From contig CM023534.1 of NCBI GenBank assembly GCA_013350335.1, positions 21,657,302 through 21,721,301 of the forward strand: 64,000 nt of DNA. The letters run 5' to 3'. The translations under genes and the position numbers were made by a program. This DNA comes from Chimonanthus salicifolius. Taxonomy: Eukaryota; Streptophyta; Magnoliopsida; Laurales; Calycanthaceae. Under the pieces are notes generated by a model. The model searched no databases. It was not told where the DNA came from and saw only the letters and a program-made list of their open reading frames with translations. Below, one piece after another: positions 59,491 through 64,000 of this stretch (within the stretch, counting starts at the first letter, position 1; each line of letters opens with the position of its first letter).

Positions 59491-59914
59491 TAAAAAAAAA
59501 TTCTTAATTATATATAGATCAATATCACATAGAGAGAGCAAATATTAGACAATTCTTTTACAATTAAACTAACTTATATTGACACTCTATTGGCATCGAT
59601 TTTAAAGTGCAAATGCAGTACAAAATTCTAAGTCTCTATCCTCTAAAAAGTCTATTAAAATTTAGAATAATTCATTCACAAATATAGAACAACACGTATC
59701 TAATACTTTATAAAAAAAAAAAACACTCACAAAGCTAATTTGGTCTCATCCGGAGTTGATCCATGTAATTGTGAGTATTGTTTTAAAACTATAAAGATCT
59801 TAAGCAAATAAGAAGGTGACAGGAACTATAAAAATCAGATAGAAGTCAAATAATTAAAGATAAGCATAATGCATTAAAGAGTTTAGATTAATTAAAATGT
59901 GAGTTGCTCGTTAC

Positions 59915-60280
59915 TGTTAGAATAATTAGAGTTCGTATCTAATTAGGATTCATATTATACTAGGAATCTAAGTTTGGATTAATCTCTATTAAGAGATGTA
60001 TTTGATTTAAAATTAAGATAAGAGTTTGAGTTTGAGTTGACTTAAATAGTCGTAGGATCGGCTAGATACTGTTATACATTTGTGATACTCCTTGATGAGA
60101 TACAGTTTATGATTTCTATATGGTATCAGCCTAATTTTGATCTAATATTTTTTTCCATCACTCTTCTATCGACTAGGGTCTTTCTTCGCAACCCTCTTCT
60201 TCACTCCCTCTGCCGGAGGAGACCCGGCAGAGGGAGGGACATGATTCATCTTAGATCTAAGGTTGTATGGCCATGATGGC
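59915..60280 (+). mobile_element. Fragment of a short-LTR retroelement (LTR, primer site, hairpin)
   Basis: An LTR-like segment, 59915-60120 (about 206 bp), starts TGTTAGAATAATTAGAG and shares order and words (TCTAATTAGGATTC, GAGATGTATTTGATTTA, GGATCGGCTAGA) with the sense strand of the LTRs at 18,835/21,323. TGGTATCAG (60121-60129) follows as a shortened initiator-Met primer site. The hairpin CTCCCTCTGCC...GGCAGAGGGAG (60204-60236) comes next. The right end is arbitrary. No 3' LTR is seen nearby, so this is a truncated relative of the element at 18,835-21,524, in the opposite orientation. Confidence 0.7.
60204..60236 (+). other. Hairpin beside the primer-binding site, second copy
   Basis: CTCCCTCTGCCGG pairs with CCGGCAGAGGGAG over 13 bp with a seven-base loop, 83 nt downstream of the primer-site start. 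The inner 11 bp are identical to those at 21232-21267, although the surrounding sequence has diverged. Confidence 0.7.
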
Positions 60281-60832
60281 TTGAACAATTTTTTAAAAGG
60301 AAATTATTATGAGAAATATGATAAGTCAAAGCTGCACGAGCTCCGGTACTCTCTATGTTTTAAAAGAAGTTTCTTTAGAACTGAGTTTTGATAATCAGAT
60401 GAAGAAGATTACTATAATTATAAGGATAATGTTATTATTTAACAATAGACTATTTTATTAAAACAATTAAAAATATCATTTAGAGGTCAACATGTTGTTT
60501 CATCTGTGATGACCAGCAAAGCCTTGAGTTCTGGTATTAGACTGTTTCCAGGGAAGACACCGCTGAGCAAGATCTGCATTGTGGTCTGATTAGGCAAGTT
60601 CATTAGTTAGATTAATGGTGTTTAAGTATTCACAAATCACCATTTCTGGGCTACCATGTGCATGGGAAAGGGTCATGAATCTTCTTCACTATAATTTATT
60701 GTTTCCAACAATTTCAGTTCAAATTCAAAACTGTAGGTTTTTCGGCTGGCAATCAGAATGATATCTAAAAGGTAAATCATTATAAAATAGAAATTAGAAA
60801 GAGATATTTTTTATAATGAAGGTGTTCAGATC

Positions 60833-60991
60833 TCTTAAAGTATCTTACTAATTTCTGAAAATATGTGCAAGTCGCCCTATTTACACACAGTAGAAATAAA
60901 CTCTACATAAGTGATCTATTGAAATAGGAGTGAGAATCGAACTTTTAGAACTCTTATTTCATGAAATTAATTTACTATTTAGTTATGCTCT
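60833..60991 (-). mobile_element. tRNA-derived SINE-like copy (family B)
   Basis: On the minus strand: GAGCATAACTAAATAG, AAGTTCGATTCTCACTCC at the B-box position, then CTACTGTGTGTAAATAGGGC and GACTTGCACATA. The B box is close to the tRNA consensus. Confidence 0.55.
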
Positions 60992-61420
60992 TAGAAATAT
61001 TTGCAAACATTAATTTAAAAAAATAATTAATCAAATCAGTGCAAAAGAAATTGTACATGATGAGACCAATGAGGTCAATTTTGATACATGTATGTGAATG
61101 AATTGGTGTTAAATTATTGACTGTATTTAATAAACAAAATTTTATTTATTTTTCTATTAATTTAAAAATTTAATTGAAAATTTACGATCAATTTTTTACG
61201 AAGGAGTTTATTGATGCTCCTCTCACCGGAACCAACAACCCACTTGCCATATGTCACATTCTGAAAGTGACTGAAAGTTATTATTTAATGACAAGGGGTT
61301 CAAAAAGCACCCATGAAAATGAGATGAAACAGATATCTAAGCTGTCCAAATCCAAAGACGATTTTTGTTTTATTTTCATTGTTGATAGCATAACAAGTAT
61401 TGTTTTCGTAACTATTAATA

Positions 61421-61661
61421 CGAGTGATTGTAAAAACTTCCCTCAAGAAACAAGAGTTCTGAATTTGATATTCATTCTATTCCAAAGAGTTATTCTCTGT
61501 AGAATTATCCAGTGTGTGAGTAAGGAACGCTTGTACATATCTCGAGGATTAGTATAATGTTAGTGTAGAACTGTAGGCAAGGAAAACTTTTACATATCCT
61601 GAGGATTAGTATAGTATTCGTGTGGATAAGGAAAGCTTGTACATATCCGAGGATTAGTATA
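61421..61661 (+). mobile_element. SINE-like copy (family B) with amplified tail
   Basis: The body (61421-61560) starts CGAGTGATTGTAAAAAC, has GTTCTGAATTTGATATTCAT at the B-box position and GTGTGTGAGTAAGGAACGC in the tail. The tail unit (AAGGAA...TTGTACATATC...GAGGATTAGTATA) then recurs about three times up to 61,661, where a MITE has inserted. Confidence 0.55.
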
Positions 61662-62001
61662 GTGCAAAATTCGGCCAGGCTGAGATATTGTTCGATATCT
61701 CGGCCGATAAATTTCTCTCTTCTCTTTTTTTTTTTTTAAATTATCAGTAATTTTTTTTTCTGAATTAAAAAGTAAATAAAAAACCCAACAGGAAGCTGAT
61801 TTTTCTTTTTTAAAAAAAAATTGAAAACGAAAATATCGGTCAAGATATCAACTCGAACCCACCACTGTTTTGATTTTTTTTTTTTAAAAAAAGACCGATA
61901 TTATGAATATCGGCCGATAGCAGACCGATATATATCGGCCATATCGGTCGAGAAATACTGTGTACGGCTGATACAATACGTATCGGCCGATATCTTTACC
62001 C
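61662..62001. mobile_element. hAT-type MITE, CGGCCG-palindrome family, copy 5
   Basis: A 340-bp element flanked by a perfect 8-bp duplication, TTAGTATA (61654-61661, 62002-62009). The ends are GTGCAAAATTCGGCC and, reversed, GGGTAAAGATATCGGCC. The left CAGGG has been lost. The interior is collinear with copy 2 throughout: poly-T, TTGAAAACGAAAATATC, CCCACCAC, AGACC(G/T)ATATTATG and GGCTGATACAATAC all occur in the same order. Confidence 0.8.
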
Positions 62002-64000
62002 TTAGTATAGTGTTCTAAGAGGCTTGAACACATTGGTTATAAAAAAACCATGTCAGTTGAATTAAAGGGTGCTAAATCAAAATCTTTGATTAATGGTTTT
62101 TTGGATGAATTGTATATCCTTTTAATCAAAGAAATTTCTTTAATTTAAATAAAGTACTAAAGGTATATTTAAATTTGAGGAATTTATGATAGATTTTGTA
62201 AGGCCCGTATGATTGAATTCATAATTTGAATATTAGATAAGGACACTAATGAGGCGTGCACCAAGTGGGGCTGATTACCAAAAAAAACAAACTTGCTTTG
62301 ACAAAAAGTCTTTGTTTAAAGAAGACTCCATTCCTTAGTTACTGTTGTTGTACAAATTTTATATCAGATACTTTTGAATAGAAAAGCGAACCATAAACTA
62401 GGATAAAGGCGTGCTACTTTTAGCAGAATTTCAGTTCTGAACAGACAAAATAAAATCGTTTCGTTTTGTCGGAAACGATATCCCCAAACAATACTTCTGA
62501 AAAGAAGCAGAAAAAATATAATATTTTTAATTTATTTTATTAGATTTAAAAAGCCCCATGACAGGGTTTAATGTTTTCTAATTAAAAAAATAGATAGATA
62601 CTCATGACCAAGAGATCTGACATTGATTACGATATAAATAAATGGTGGTGATATTTTTTAATGCACTAGATACAAAAACTCTTAACTAACATTGCTGAAG
62701 TCATGAGATCTTGTCATTCACTTTGATTGTACCAATAATATTAATTTTAAAGTATAAATTATATATTAATTATGAAAAAAATATGGCATTTCATTCCTGA
62801 TTTAAGATAAAGGATATACTTTCACATGTTTTATCAGTTTTAGAGCTTTTGACGTATTGATTAGATCATTAACAATTAATATTAAAGTGGACTTTGTGTC
62901 TCGTGAAGAAAATTAGAGGCAAGAAGACTAATATGGCAAAAACAATTAGAGATAAAATATACAACTTAAGAAAAAAGACTTATTTTTACATGTTCAAAAA
63001 TTCATTTAAACATCTTCATTCACTTAACTTAAGCAGTTGAATTAATAATTCATAGAAATTCCAATCTAATTATATGTTTTATTTAGTTTAAATTAAGTGA
63101 CTATATATTTAATAAAATATTTTTAATACTTCTCACATAAATAAATAATTATTTAATTTTCTAAGATTGTCAACCCTACTTCATTACTTTTATACCAGAC
63201 ACGAGTTGTCTAAAATAGGTCTTCATGACAATAATCATGTCAACTTTTTTTAAAAAAAAAAAAAAAATCATGTCCACTTATGCAACTTAAGCCTTGAAAT
63301 CTTGAATACATGTGAAAAAAATTATTTTCACATAAAACAAATATAAAAAGGATGAAATGCCATTTCTCCAAACAATATTTCAAGCCCTTTTGGTTCAGTT
63401 GCATGTGAAATGGATTTAGAAATCCAAGATTTTGAAGAAAAGAAAGGAAAATACTGTATTTGTTTGAATTCTGAAAGATCTCTCTTTCGTGCTAGCCAGC
63501 CTCATCATTTCTTCTCTTTCATCGTCTTCCTCTCTTTAATGTCTTTTGTCTTGTGTGATATAAGATCAGATTAGGGTGAACATAATTATTTCGGGTGCTC
63601 ATTTTCCTACAGGACAGTGCTCTTTCTCTGTGGCTAAATTGGTTCGCTTTTATACGAAAGAGTAAGAAATCTATTAAAAAGATAAAAAAGAAATGCACGT
63701 GGGAGAATGGATACCCATCATTATTTCACATCTCTTATTCATTATTTACCATTTATATACTTATATATTTTAGGTGATAGAACTTGAATGTGACTTGAAT
63801 TCATAGACTTGATCAAAGCCAGTCAGAGAGTTATAATGGTTTTTTTCTAATTAAGCTGAAAAACTCACTTAAAATCATTTGTCTTCATTGAATTTAAAAC
63901 TTTCTTTTTAATTTATTAAAAATTTGAAAAAAGAAATAAAAAATTAGTGGGCAGACAAGTAGGCAACATAACCTGTTACAAGAAGCTCTCTGTTTGGTTT

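Larger units (their letters stand above)
58802..64000. other. Upstream intron or flank of the subtilase gene
   Basis: Apart from repeats I see no exon. I searched the minus strand by eye for a catalytic-Asp exon (GVWPES-type), an HTTRSW motif and an inhibitor domain and found none. It contains SINE-like copies at 59,392, 60,833 and 61,421, a retroelement fragment at 59,915 and a MITE at 61,662. Plus-strand frames (for example 127 codons at 61,174) have no homologue known to me. Confidence 0.55.

Noticed and set aside
60480..60640. GC-richer patch considered as a missing subtilase exon
   Set aside because: All frames on both strands contain stops or lack the HTTRSW, GVWPES and inhibitor motifs.
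63945..63985. Minus-strand YVAYLSAH after an AG, resembling the start of a subtilase inhibitor domain
   Set aside because: A stop codon follows at once, the rest of the domain is missing, and the catalytic-Asp exon that should lie between it and 58,801 is absent. Chance is the simpler explanation.

Overview
This is nuclear DNA from a flowering plant. The evidence is GT-AG split genes of plant families (a TOG/CLASP-type ARM-repeat protein and a subfamily-5 subtilase), plant LTR retrotransposons primed by initiator-Met and Asp tRNAs, tRNA-derived SINEs, hAT-type MITEs and a fragment of plastid accD inside a nuclear intron. The species cannot be named from this window. The DNA is AT-rich, gene-poor and full of repeats, and its introns are swollen (3.7-3.8 kb in one gene, more than 5 kb in the other).

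Layout. 1-5,074: intergenic DNA with MITE and SINE copies. 5,075-14,260 (minus strand): a complete TOG-domain gene of five coding exons (330 residues) plus one upstream 5'UTR exon. 14,281-17,393: intergenic. 17,394-30,185: a Ty3/gypsy element of probable Tekay/Del type with 3.3 kb LTRs, a decayed 3.5 kb interior without pol, and a 2.69 kb short-LTR non-autonomous retroelement nested in its 5' LTR. 30,264-42,044: a nested stack. A solo LTR of about 1.9 kb (SIRE/Maximus-like, TSD GTGAT) is split by a 9.27 kb Athila/Tat-type gypsy element (TSD GTAAT, Asp-tRNA primer site, broken gag, no pol) and by two hAT-type MITEs. 44,386-47,663: a solo 3.27 kb LTR (TSD AAAGG) on the minus strand that contains a fragment of an NCRK-like receptor kinase gene. 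47,664-51,700: intergenic with minisatellite and SINE copies. 51,709-58,801 (minus strand): the last six exons of an SBT5.4-like subtilase (588 residues). Its signal peptide, inhibitor domain and catalytic-Asp exons were not found before the right edge. 58,802-64,000: its upstream intron or flank, with SINE, MITE and retroelement fragments.

The two host genes are not functionally linked: one probably binds tubulin or microtubules, the other is a secreted serine protease. Most of the window records transposition. Several insertions can be ordered exactly from intact target-site duplications, and none of the LTR elements keeps a recognisable polymerase, so all must have been mobilised in trans. 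The least expected signals are: a perfect 11-bp hairpin just downstream of the primer-binding site that is shared by two members of a non-coding LTR family; a host kinase fragment inside an LTR; a five-copy MITE family built from ATCGGCCGAT palindromes; a plastid accD insertion in a protease intron; and a SINE flanked by direct repeats of about 110 bp.
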